This document shows, in pieces, positions 1 through 7,336 of a DNA stretch of 64,000 nucleotides; position 1 is the first letter of the stretch, and the number at the start of each line of letters is the position of its first letter. Source of the DNA: Streptomyces sp. NBC_00568 (GTDB lineage: Bacteria; Actinomycetota; Actinomycetes; Streptomycetales; Streptomycetaceae); contig NZ_JAPENW010000001.1 in assembly GCF_026341855.1 (NCBI RefSeq), forward strand, positions 4,765,001-4,829,000, in the 5' to 3' direction. The position numbers and the translations under genes were made by a program. The notes under the pieces are model-generated. The model ran no database searches. It worked only from the letters and a program-made list of their open reading frames with translations, and was not told where the DNA came from.

Positions 1-260
1 TCCAGGGGCGTGAGGAGGCTCGACGCACGAGGGATATCTGGTGGTACGAGGTGATACGGATGCGTCGACACCAAGGGAGAAAGTGCACGTGCGGTATGGG
101 CCGGGAACCGTAGGCGCACCCTTGACGGAGTGTCAATGCATTGTCGAGACTGGCTCCTGCCGGACGGGGCCGGCATGGGCTGTGTCCGTGGGACCACTCG
201 ACCGGTGGCCGCGCGGTCCCTTGGGTGGGGACGACCTCCGACCGAGAGGCTGACCCTGCG
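1..260. other. Non-coding leader region at window edge
   Basis: I see no convincing gene here; the short open frames lack a ribosome site and have no Streptomyces codon bias. A perfect inverted repeat TTGAC-GGAGT-GTCAA lies at 122-136, about 125 bp before the first gene, and could be a regulator site or part of a promoter (TTGACG resembles a -35 box). Confidence 0.5.
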
Positions 261-413
261 ATGTCCAGACTGCTCGCCGCCGCGCTCACCGTCGTTGTCG
301 CCGCCGCACTCGCCGTGGGCGCCGCACTCGGCGTCGTGGCGCTGCTCGACGCGACCCCCGACCAGCCGAACACCCCGCTGATCACCTACGAGAATGCCGG
401 CCAGGAGCGCTGA
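261..413 (+). CDS. Small membrane or secreted protein, DUF2613-like
   Basis: This 50-residue protein has one hydrophobic helix (about residues 4-28, rich in Ala, Val and Leu) followed by a short polar tail. Length and layout resemble the actinobacterial DUF2613 family, whose function is unknown. The ATG at 261 is chosen because upstream in-frame sequence is low-quality coding. The gene ends 2 bp before the GTG of the PucR-type regulator, so the two are probably co-transcribed. The family name is a resemblance call from memory; it could equally be an unrelated single-span membrane peptide. Confidence 0.6.
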   Translation: MSRLLAAALTVVVAAALAVGAALGVVALLDATPDQPNTPLITYENAGQER

Positions 414-415
414 CC

Positions 416-1828
416 GTGTCGAGCCGCGGAGGCGCACGGCCGGCGCTGTCGCGCGAGGACGAAGGCCCCGTCCGGCCGGGCGGGGCGGAGATCCCGGGGG
501 CGCGCGGAGACCCCGGCGAAGCGGGACCCGGACGCGGTCGCCCTCCCGGCGACGGCGGCGACGCCCCGGACGCGGACCGAACGGCGCAGAGCCGCCCGGC
601 AGCCGCCGCCACGCGCTCGGCCTGGCACGACGTTCCGCGCCTCAAGGTGCGCCAGTTCGCGACGATCGCCATGGCCGAGGCGCCGGTGCTCGCCGAGGAG
701 ATCCTGCGCGAGATCCGCCGCGAGTACCCGCACCTGCCCCTCGTCCTCGACGACTCCGGCGAGCCCATGGCCCTCGTCGGCATACGCCGTGCCATCGAGG
801 TCTTCGTGCAGCACCTGGAGACGGCGGAGGGCCGCCCGCGCGTCCACCCCGAGGTCTTCCAGGAATTCGGCCGGGGCGAGGGCATGCACGGCCGCACCCT
901 CGACTCGCTCCAGGCGATCTACCGGCTGGGGGTCAGACTCGCCTGGCGGCGGTTCGCGGAGATCGGGCAGCGCGTCGACATCCCGCCCCCGGCGATGTAC
1001 GAGCTCGTCGACGCGGGATACGAGTACCTGGACGGTCTCGTCGACCAGTCCGTGCGCGGCTACGCCGAGGCGGCCGCCCGGCAGGCCGGGGAGCGGCTGC
1101 GTCTCCAGCGGCGCCTGATGGAGCTCCTGCTCTCCGAGGACCACACCCGGGGCGACCTCGCCGAGGCGCTCGTCGAACGGGCCGCCCGGATCGGCTGGCC
1201 GCTGCCCGGCCGGCTGGCCGTCGGTGTGCTGCTGCGCCCGGCCCGGGAAGCCGTCGCGCCCGCCGTCGGACCGAGCGTGCTGCTCGACATGGAGTACGAG
1301 CAGCCGCGCATGGTCGTGCCCGAGCCGGACTCCGCGGGGCGCCCCGAGCTGCTGCACCGGGCGCTGACCGGATGGGCCGGGGCGATCGGACCGCCGGTCC
1401 CGCTGGCCGACGCCGCGAAGTCGCTGCGCTGGGCGGATGCCGCCGTACGCCTCATGGAGCGGGGGCTGCTCCCCGCAGGCGAGGTCCTGCTCTGCACGGA
1501 GCACACCGAGGCGCTGGTCCTGCTCCAGCCCGAGGAACTGATCGACGATCTCGCCCTGCGCTGTCTGGAACCGCTCGCCCACTGCGGGCCCACCCATGGC
1601 CGCAGGCTCTCGGAGACGCTGCTGGCGTGGCTGGAGACACGGGGCGGCGCCCCCGAGGTCGCGGCCCGGCTCGGTGTCCATCCGCAGACCGTCCGTTACC
1701 GCCTCCGGCAGATCAGGGAGCTGTGGGGCGACGAGATCGACGACCCCGACCGGCGGTTCGAGCTGGAGCTGGTGCTGCGCGCGCAACGCCTGCGGGGCGA
1801 ACTGGGAGACCCCCACCCCCGCCGCTGA
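416..1828 (+). CDS. PucR-type helix-turn-helix transcriptional regulator
   Basis: A cytosolic DNA-binding protein of about 470 residues. The C-terminal 40-60 residues carry the PucR helix-turn-helix (VAARLGVHPQTVRYRLRQIR), the hallmark of the HTH_30 domain; the central region resembles the GGDEF-like/CdaR sensor part of the family. The first 60 or so residues are Arg/Pro/Gly-rich and low complexity, so the true start may lie downstream, perhaps just before the conserved segment beginning RLKVRQFATIAMAE. The effector and targets cannot be told from the sequence. It follows the small membrane protein with a 2-bp gap. Confidence 0.85.
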   Translation: MSSRGGARPALSREDEGPVRPGGAEIPGARGDPGEAGPGRGRPPGDGGDAPDADRTAQSRPAAAATRSAWHDVPRLKVRQFATIAMAEAPVLAEEILREIRREYPHLPLVLDDSGEPMALVGIRRAIEVFVQHLETAEGRPRVHPEVFQEFGRGEGMHGRTLDSLQAIYRLGVRLAWRRFAEIGQRVDIPPPAMYELVDAGYEYLDGLVDQSVRGYAEAAARQAGERLRLQRRLMELLLSEDHTRGDLAEALVERAARIGWPLPGRLAVGVLLRPAREAVAPAVGPSVLLDMEYEQPRMVVPEPDSAGRPELLHRALTGWAGAIGPPVPLADAAKSLRWADAAVRLMERGLLPAGEVLLCTEHTEALVLLQPEELIDDLALRCLEPLAHCGPTHGRRLSETLLAWLETRGGAPEVAARLGVHPQTVRYRLRQIRELWGDEIDDPDRRFELELVLRAQRLRGELGDPHPRR

Positions 1829-1932
1829 CCGGACCGTCGGCGGCCACGGCTTCTCCCGTCCGCCGTGCCGGGGCGGAGGCCCGGTGCGGCGCTTGTCACG
1901 GGCGCTTCGGGCCGGGACCCTGCCTCAAACCA

Positions 1933-1962
1933 TTGCCCGGCCAAGCTCAGTATGACTAGCCT
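1933..1962 (+). promoter_or_regulatory. Probable promoter of iclR-lactonase operon
   Basis: TTGCCC (1933-1938) and TAGCCT (1957-1962) are separated by 18 bp and lie just upstream of the IclR-box and the iclR start. The decamer CAAACCATTG (1926-1935) recurs in the promoter at 3698-3707, which supports a shared promoter architecture. Predicted by inspection only. Confidence 0.45.
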
Positions 1963-1983
1963 GTGTTCGTCATCCCGATCGTC

Positions 1984-2002
1984 TGTTGAAATTTCGAACA
2001 TT
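1984..2002 (+). promoter_or_regulatory. Candidate IclR operator, copy A
   Basis: TGTTGAAATTTCGAACATT is built around the palindrome GAAATTTC with TGTT/AACA flanks and ends 16 bp before the iclR GTG. Near-identical copies lie at 3755, 21284 and 23577. Its place between promoter and ribosome site suggests autorepression. Confidence 0.6.
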
Positions 2003-2018
2003 AGGGAGGGGGCCGGTT

Positions 2019-2792
2019 GTGGGACGCCTCGTACCTGCCGTGACCCGAGCTCTGGACATACTGGAGCTCTTCCTCGACGGGGACGGGACTCTCTCCGCCC
2101 CCGACATCGTGCGCAGACTCCAGCTGCCGCGCACGACCGTGCACGAACTGGTGACCACCCTCGCCGCCCGCTCGTACATCGTGCAGGTGCCCGGGCAGCC
2201 GGGACGCTACCGGCTCGGCGTGCGGCCGTACCAGCTCGGCAGCCGTTACGCCGAGCAGCTCGACCTCGCGGCCGAGGGCCAGCAGGTCGCCCGCTCCGTC
2301 GCCGAGACCTGCGACGAGACCGTGCACGTGGCGATCCTCGAGGGCACCGACGTCATCTACATCGCGAAGGTCGACTCCACGCACGCCGTCCGGATGGTCT
2401 CGGCCGCCGGCCGCCGCCTTCCCGCGCACTGCACCTCCGTCGGCAAGATGCTGCTCGCCTCCCTGTCCGAACCGGAGCTGACCTCCCGGGTCCCCGACGA
2501 CGCCGACCTCGTCGCGATGACCCCCAACAGCATCACCGAGCCGGGCGCCCTGCGCGAGGCCCTCGCCGAGATCCGCCGTCGCGGGATCGCGGTGGAGAGC
2601 CGTGAGTCCAACCCGGACGTCAGCTGTGTGGCCGCCCCGGTGCGCGACCGCGCGGGACACGTCGTCGCCGCGCTCTCCATCTCCGTACCGATGATCCGCT
2701 GGAGCGACGAGCGCCGCGTCGAGCTGGAGCAGCTCGCGGCGAAGGGTGCGGCGGAACTGTCCGAGCGGCTCGGCCACCGGAACGTGGGATGA
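2019..2792 (+). CDS. IclR-family transcriptional regulator
   Basis: This 257-residue regulator has an N-terminal winged helix-turn-helix (about residues 5-65, with APDIVRRLQLPRTTVHELV as the HTH) and a C-terminal IclR effector domain (about 80-250, including the conserved SVGKMLLA segment). The GTG at 2019 is preferred over an earlier in-frame TTG because AGGGAGGGG sits 8 bp upstream and the HTH starts normally from it. The stop overlaps the lactonase start (ATGA). Family members usually bind sugar acids or aromatic acids. The operator copies around it suggest it controls itself, the neighbouring sugar genes and the distant dehydratase/TIM-barrel block; that link is inference. Confidence 0.92.
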   Translation: MGRLVPAVTRALDILELFLDGDGTLSAPDIVRRLQLPRTTVHELVTTLAARSYIVQVPGQPGRYRLGVRPYQLGSRYAEQLDLAAEGQQVARSVAETCDETVHVAILEGTDVIYIAKVDSTHAVRMVSAAGRRLPAHCTSVGKMLLASLSEPELTSRVPDDADLVAMTPNSITEPGALREALAEIRRRGIAVESRESNPDVSCVAAPVRDRAGHVVAALSISVPMIRWSDERRVELEQLAAKGAAELSERLGHRNVG

Positions 2793-3637
2793 CGGCCGTC
2801 GAGGTCGCGGTCCACGCGCACGCGGCCCTCGGCGAGGGCCCGACCTGGGACCCCGTCGCGCGGCGGCTCATCTGGGTCGACGTCCTCGGCTCCCGGGTCC
2901 ACACCTACGACCCCGCCTCCGGCCGCCGCACGGTGCTGGCCACCGAGCAGCACGTGGGCGCCGCCAAGCCCCGCGCGGGCGGCGGCCTGGTGGTCAACCT
3001 CCGCGACGGCGTGGGCCTCTACGGTCCCGCGGGGTCCGGAGGGTTCCGCTGGCTGCACCGGGAGCCGGTGCCCGGCCGCCGGGCCAACGACGCGGCCGTC
3101 GCCCCCGACGGCTCGCTGTGGTGCGGCACCATGCGCTACGACGAGGCGCCGGGCGGGGGCACGCTGTCGCGGGTCGACCCCGATGGCACGGTCCGCCCGA
3201 TCCTCGACGACGTCGCCGTGAGCAACGGCACGGGCTGGAGCCCCGACGGCCGCCGTGTCTACTACGTCGACTCGCCGACCCGCCGCATCGACGTCCTCGA
3301 CATGGGCGACGACCGGCTCCCCGTCGGCAGGCGCCCGTTCGCGACCGTGGAGGACGGATTCCCCGACGGTCTGACCGTGGACGCCGACGGCTGCGTCTGG
3401 GTGGCTCTGTGGGACGGCGGGGCGGTCCGCCGCTACACGCCGGACGGCGTCCTGGACCGGGTCCTCGAGCTGCCGGTCCGCCGCCCGACCTCGTGCGCGT
3501 TCGGCGGCGCCGACCTCACCGACCTCTACATCACCACCGCCCGTACGGGCCTCGCGGCACCGCACCCGATGTCCGGCTCCCTGCTCGTCGTCCCGGGCGC
3601 GGGCAAGGGCCTGCCGCAGCCGGCGTTCGCCGGATAG
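2789..3637 (+). CDS. SMP-30/gluconolactonase-family sugar lactonase
   Basis: A cytosolic six-bladed beta-propeller protein of 282 residues, the normal length for SMP-30/Gnl/LRE enzymes, which open sugar lactones to sugar acids with one divalent metal. Visible metal-site motifs are Glu in GEGPTWDP near the N terminus, Asn in RRANDAAVAPDG, and Asn/Asp in the VSNGTGWSPDG and DGLTVDADG blades. The start overlaps the iclR stop by 4 bp, so the two are translationally coupled. With the dehydrogenase at 21392 and dehydratase at 22393 it would complete the oxidise-hydrolyse-dehydrate steps of a non-phosphorylative sugar pathway. The substrate (arabinono-, galactono- or fuconolactone) is not decided by sequence. 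Confidence 0.88.
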   Translation: MTAVEVAVHAHAALGEGPTWDPVARRLIWVDVLGSRVHTYDPASGRRTVLATEQHVGAAKPRAGGGLVVNLRDGVGLYGPAGSGGFRWLHREPVPGRRANDAAVAPDGSLWCGTMRYDEAPGGGTLSRVDPDGTVRPILDDVAVSNGTGWSPDGRRVYYVDSPTRRIDVLDMGDDRLPVGRRPFATVEDGFPDGLTVDADGCVWVALWDGGAVRRYTPDGVLDRVLELPVRRPTSCAFGGADLTDLYITTARTGLAAPHPMSGSLLVVPGAGKGLPQPAFAG

Positions 3638-3650
3638 CCGACGCTCGAAC

Positions 3651-3694
3651 GTCCCCGCCCGGTTGTCGTCACCGGGCGGGGACTTTCGATTTTT
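3651..3694 (+). terminator. Rho-independent terminator after lactonase gene
   Basis: GTCCCCGCCCGG (3651-3662) pairs perfectly with CCGGGCGGGGAC (3672-3683) across a 9-base loop and is followed by TTTCGATTTTT. Confidence 0.85.
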
Positions 3695-3704
3695 GCGCAA
3701 ACCA

Positions 3705-3733
3705 TTGACTGGAAAGCGCTTCCTATCTACGGT
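3705..3733 (+). promoter_or_regulatory. Promoter with LacI-type operator in its spacer
   Basis: TTGACT (3705-3710) and TACGGT (3728-3733) are 17 bp apart. The spacer begins GGAAAGCGCTTCC (3711-3723), with the AAGCGCTT palindrome typical of LacI-family operators in Streptomyces sugar-uptake operons. It drives the truncated binding-protein gene. No LacI regulator is encoded in the window, so the partner would be elsewhere. Confidence 0.65.
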
Positions 3734-3754
3734 CCCGTTCGGAGTTGCGATCGA

Positions 3755-3774
3755 TTGTCGAAATCTCGAACATT
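3755..3774 (+). promoter_or_regulatory. Candidate IclR operator, copy B
   Basis: TTGTCGAAATCTCGAACATT matches copy A through GAAATNTCGAACATT and ends 10 bp before the ATG of the broken binding-protein gene. Together with the LacI-like site it implies double control of the original ABC operon. Confidence 0.6.
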
Positions 3775-3784
3775 GGGGCAAGGT

Positions 3785-4033
3785 ATGGGACGACCTGGCC
3801 TGAGCCGCAGGCAACTCCTCTCCGCCGTGGGCGGGTTGACGGTCGCGGGCAGTCTCGGTTTCGCCGCGCTCGGCACCGGCGCGGACGCGCTCGCCTCCGG
3901 CGCGAGCAGCTGGGTCCGTTACTGGAATCTCTTCCAGGGCGGCGACGGCACCAACCAGGTCGCGATGGTGGACGCCTTCCACAGGGGACATCCGGACATC
4001 GCAGTCAAGGACTCCACCGTTTCTAAAGCCTGA
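3785..4033 (+). pseudogene. Truncated sugar ABC transporter substrate-binding protein
   Basis: Only about 78 native residues remain: an N-terminal export signal starting LSRRQLL with a long hydrophobic stretch, then WVRYWNLFQGGDGTNQVAMVDAF and DIAVKDST, which read like the opening of an extracellular sugar-binding protein (usual length about 430). The frame then enters the end of the TnpB element and stops at 4031-4033. ATG 3785 has AAGG upstream. The promoter, LacI-like site and IclR box are intact. The remainder of the gene and the two permeases that normally follow are not found before the arabinofuranosidase gene, so the insertion seems to have come with a deletion. Function is presumed lost. 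Confidence 0.75.
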
Positions 4034-5783
4034 GCGGGAGTGAGTCCTGTTGCCAGAACCCATGCTCAGTCGAACGCCCCGGACGGTGTTGGGCGTTCTG
4101 GTTGCCCGCGTTCGCTCCGCGTCCGGGCGGCACGGATCGTGTCCGTGGTCCGGGGACGCGGGGGCGGGGTTCCTCACGCCCCGGGATTTGGACGGTCCGA
4201 TGCCCGTACCCATCACGCTGGTGGGTACGTGGCGGTGCCGTCCGACGCCGGACCGGATGCCCCAGGGCGCGCCTTCCGATCGCCACGGCGGCCGCGTCGT
4301 GGCGGGTGGTGGTGCGTTTACTGGTGGTGAGGGGTTTCTGCCAGTGCTGGGCACCCCAGCGGGAGGTGTAGGCGGGGTCGACCGCGACCAGCGGGATGCC
4401 GAGTTCGGCGGCCATCGACACCAGCCGGGCCCGCAGCCGGGCCACGGGCATGCCGGAGATCAGCTTGCGGAAGCGTTTGCGTCGGCCGTGTTTCTCCCGG
4501 CTGGTCTCGGCGGTGAAGTCGAGGTCCTCGACCGCGATCGCCAGATGGTGGCGGGTGGCCCAGTGCAGCAGGCGGGTCAGGGCGTGGCGTACCTGGGCGT
4601 CGCGGTGGTCGGCCTTGCCGGACAGGTCGTAGGCGAAGCGGCGCGGGGCGCCGACCGGGTTGCCGTGCCGGTCCAGCCGCCAGGCGGCCAGGTGATCGGC
4701 GTTGGTGTCGACCCCGATCAGACCACCGGCCCGGACGGCGGCCAGGGGCATGGTCTGGACGGGTGGGACGGTCCAGGAGGCGGTCAGGTACCAGCGTTGC
4801 CGCTGGACATCTTCGTGGATGCGGTACGCAACGGCCCGGTTGGCGTGGACGAGGTCGCGCCATGTCTCGCCCCGGTGTGCGAACGACACCCGTGCGGTGA
4901 GGACGTAGCGGCCGTGCGCGGTGTTGGCGAGGCGGGTGAGCGGGGCCGGGAGCTTGATGCTGACCTCGCCGTCGGGGCCGACCCGGATGGTCTCGTTGCC
5001 GTACCGCTTGCCGGACTCGCCGTCCGCCTGCAGAAACCGGCGCGACGCCTCCCACCGCGCACGCCACGCCTCCTCGGCGAGCTGCGCCTGCTTCAGGTGG
5101 TGGCGAGTGTTCAGCAGCCGTTTCCCGCCCCGCACCACCCGCACCCGCCCGGCCGCCCAGTCGGCCCGCGCCTGCTCCAGCCGGTCCTCCAACACCCCCA
5201 GCCGACGCGTCTTGGCATGCCACTCCCGCCGACTGCGATAACCACCTGCGGCCCGCTTCGAACCCCTCTCACCCAGGGGAAGGGACAGCCGGCGCCGGAT
5301 CGTGTTCACCCCGGATTCGAGCTGCTGGATGTGCGCGGCCTGGCCACGCCGGGCCAAAGCCCACTGATCATGCGTGGCCTTCGTCAACGCCCCCGCCCAC
5401 CGCGACGACGACAGCCCGGTCAGCTCCCGCTTACGCGACGCCCACCCCTCAGTGTCGTGCTCCAGCCCGGCCGCACACCGCGCCTTCAGATCCCCCGACG
5501 CCAGCGAGCCGAGATGATCGCCAACCAGCCGCAGCACCATCTCGTCCCCGACCGTCAGGCCCTTGAGCCGGTCCCGGACCGCCACACCCGACGGGCCGGG
5601 CACCACGAACGACGCCCCCACCACCCGCAACCCATCACCCAACCCGCTCACCCCCGCCCCGAACACCCCGCCAACACCCCGACACCCCACCCAACGACCA
5701 CCACCCGCACAGGTCACCCCTTCGAGACAAGAACTCCCGTTCCCGCCCGCACCCTCACGCGGACAAACGCCATCGACACTCAC
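4021..5783 (-). mobile_element. TnpB-only IS200/IS605 (IS1341-type) element
   Basis: The element lies in a sugar-binding-protein gene and carries one large leftward gene with no tnpA. Its right end appears to fall near 4021-4026, where the binding-protein reading frame loses similarity and tnpB ends, so any omega-RNA guide would be read out into the 3' side of the disrupted gene (positions just below 4021). The left end lies near 5783-5820, close before the arabinofuranosidase ribosome site. Exact ends were not resolved and no target-site duplication is expected for this class. Confidence 0.65.
4023..5783 (-). CDS. tnpB: TnpB-like RNA-guided nuclease/transposase accessory protein
   Basis: The encoded frame is 586 residues. 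RuvC-like catalytic residues are visible: Asp359 in GVDTNADH, Glu419 in AIAVEDLDF and Asp496 in TTTRHDAAAVAIGRRALG. A basic, coiled-coil-like region (about 110-260) precedes them. The CxxC zinc ribbon normally found between the second and third RuvC motifs is absent; the segment reads AYTSRWGAQHWQK with no cysteine. The start is uncertain: GTG 5783 is the most upstream, but the conserved part begins near residue 53. The family cuts DNA guided by an omega-RNA from the 3' end of its own gene; whether this copy is active is unknown. Confidence 0.85.
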   Translation of the reverse strand: MSVDGVCPREGAGGNGSSCLEGVTCAGGGRWVGCRGVGGVFGAGVSGLGDGLRVVGASFVVPGPSGVAVRDRLKGLTVGDEMVLRLVGDHLGSLASGDLKARCAAGLEHDTEGWASRKRELTGLSSSRWAGALTKATHDQWALARRGQAAHIQQLESGVNTIRRRLSLPLGERGSKRAAGGYRSRREWHAKTRRLGVLEDRLEQARADWAAGRVRVVRGGKRLLNTRHHLKQAQLAEEAWRARWEASRRFLQADGESGKRYGNETIRVGPDGEVSIKLPAPLTRLANTAHGRYVLTARVSFAHRGETWRDLVHANRAVAYRIHEDVQRQRWYLTASWTVPPVQTMPLAAVRAGGLIGVDTNADHLAAWRLDRHGNPVGAPRRFAYDLSGKADHRDAQVRHALTRLLHWATRHHLAIAVEDLDFTAETSREKHGRRKRFRKLISGMPVARLRARLVSMAAELGIPLVAVDPAYTSRWGAQHWQKPLTTSKRTTTRHDAAAVAIGRRALGHPVRRRTAPPRTHQRDGYGHRTVQIPGREEPRPRVPGPRTRSVPPGRGANAGNQNAQHRPGRSTEHGFWQQDSLPLRL

Positions 5784-5833
5784 TCATGCACACCAGTCAA
5801 CGGGCAGCAGTTGCCACCCCCCGAAAGGACACC

Positions 5834-7336
5834 ATGCGCACCGCCCGCTTCGCCCTCGACCCCGCCTTCACCATCGGTGAGGTCAACCCCCGTCTCTTCG
5901 GTTCCTTCGTCGAGCATCTCGGCCGCTGCGTCCACACCGGCATCTTCGAACCCGGCCACCCGGCCGCGGACGCCGAAGGCCTGCGCACGGACGTGCTGGA
6001 GCTGGTCCGCGAACTCGGTGTCACCGCCGTCCGCTACCCCGGCGGCAACTTCGTCTCCGGCTACAACTGGGAGGACTCGGTGGGCCCCGCCGAGGAGCGG
6101 CCCCGCAGGCTGGACCTCGCCTGGCGCTCCACCGAGTCCAACCGCTTCGGTCTCAGCGAGTACATCGGCTTCCTGAAGAAGATCGGCCCGCAGGCCGAGC
6201 CGATGATGGCCGTCAACCTCGGCACCCGGGGAGTCGTCGAAGCCCTGGAACTCCAGGAGTACGCCAACCACCCGTCCGGGACGGCCCGTTCCGACCTGCG
6301 GATCGCGCACGGCGACAAGGACCCGTTCGGCATCAGGCTGTGGTGCCTCGGCAACGAGATGGACGGCCCCTGGCAGACCGGCCACAAGACCGCCGAGGAG
6401 TACGGCCGGCTCGCCGCCGAGACCGCCCGTGCGATGCGGCAGATGGACCCGGACCTCGAACTCGTCGCGTGCGGCTCCTCCGGACAGGGCATGCCGACCT
6501 TCGCCGCCTGGGAGTCGACGGTCCTGGAGGAGACGTACGACCTCGTCGACCACATCTCCCTGCACGCCTACTACGAGGAGACCGACGGCGACCGGGACTC
6601 CTTCCTCGCCTCCGCCGTCGACACCGAGTCGTTCATCGAGAACGTGGTGGCCACCTGCGACCACGTGGGCGCCCGCCTGAAGTCGGCGAAGCGGATCAAC
6701 CTCTCCTTCGACGAGTGGAACGTCTGGTACCAGAACCGGCCCAACCCGCACCCGGTCGAGGACTGGCAGGAGGCCCCGCGCCTGCTGGAGGACGTCTACA
6801 GCGTCACGGACGCGGTCGTGTTCGGCTCGCTGCTCATCGCGCTGCTGCGGCACGCGGACCGGGTGACCGTCGCCTGCCTCGCCCAGCTCGTCAACGTCAT
6901 CGCGCCGATCATGACCGAGCCGGGCGGCCCGGCCTGGCGGCAGACGACGTTCTATCCGTTCGCGCAGGCCTCGGCGCACGGGCGCGGGCAGGTCCTCGAC
7001 GTCCGGGTGGACTCACCGACGCACACCACCCGCAAATACGGGGAGGCGGACCTGCTGCACGCCACCGCGGTGCGCGCCGAGGACGGCTCGGTCACCGTCT
7101 TCGCCGTCAACCGCAGCCAGACCGAACCGCTGCCGCTCGAAGTCGCCCTGAACCGGATGGGGCTGACGACGGTGGTCGAGCACAGCGCGCTCGCCGACGC
7201 CGACCCGGACGCCACCAACACCCTGCACGACCAGGAGCGGGTCACCCCGCACCCGGTCGGGGGGACCACGCTCCGGGACGGCACGCTGAACGCCGTCCTG
7301 GAGCCGCTGTCCTGGAACGTGATCCGGCTGGTCTAG
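5834..7336 (+). CDS. GH51 alpha-N-arabinofuranosidase
   Basis: A 500-residue enzyme, the usual GH51 length, that releases L-arabinofuranose from arabinan, arabinoxylan or arabinogalactan oligomers. The acid/base Glu175 lies in CLGNEMDGPW and the nucleophile Glu294 in SFDEWNVW; the substrate-pocket motif RYPGGNFVSGYNW is at 67-79. There is no signal peptide, so it acts inside the cell on imported oligosaccharides. ATG 5834 is chosen because GAAAGGAC lies 4 bp upstream; an earlier GTG/ATG frame has no coding character. It probably once followed the ABC transporter genes now replaced by the TnpB element. Its stop shares a CTAG with the stop of the convergent GH35 gene. Confidence 0.93.
   Translation: MRTARFALDPAFTIGEVNPRLFGSFVEHLGRCVHTGIFEPGHPAADAEGLRTDVLELVRELGVTAVRYPGGNFVSGYNWEDSVGPAEERPRRLDLAWRSTESNRFGLSEYIGFLKKIGPQAEPMMAVNLGTRGVVEALELQEYANHPSGTARSDLRIAHGDKDPFGIRLWCLGNEMDGPWQTGHKTAEEYGRLAAETARAMRQMDPDLELVACGSSGQGMPTFAAWESTVLEETYDLVDHISLHAYYEETDGDRDSFLASAVDTESFIENVVATCDHVGARLKSAKRINLSFDEWNVWYQNRPNPHPVEDWQEAPRLLEDVYSVTDAVVFGSLLIALLRHADRVTVACLAQLVNVIAPIMTEPGGPAWRQTTFYPFAQASAHGRGQVLDVRVDSPTHTTRKYGEADLLHATAVRAEDGSVTVFAVNRSQTEPLPLEVALNRMGLTTVVEHSALADADPDATNTLHDQERVTPHPVGGTTLRDGTLNAVLEPLSWNVIRLV

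Noticed and set aside
2357..4354. 665-codon leftward frame
   Set aside because: Antisense to iclR, lactonase and the pseudogene, which have clear motifs and codon bias.
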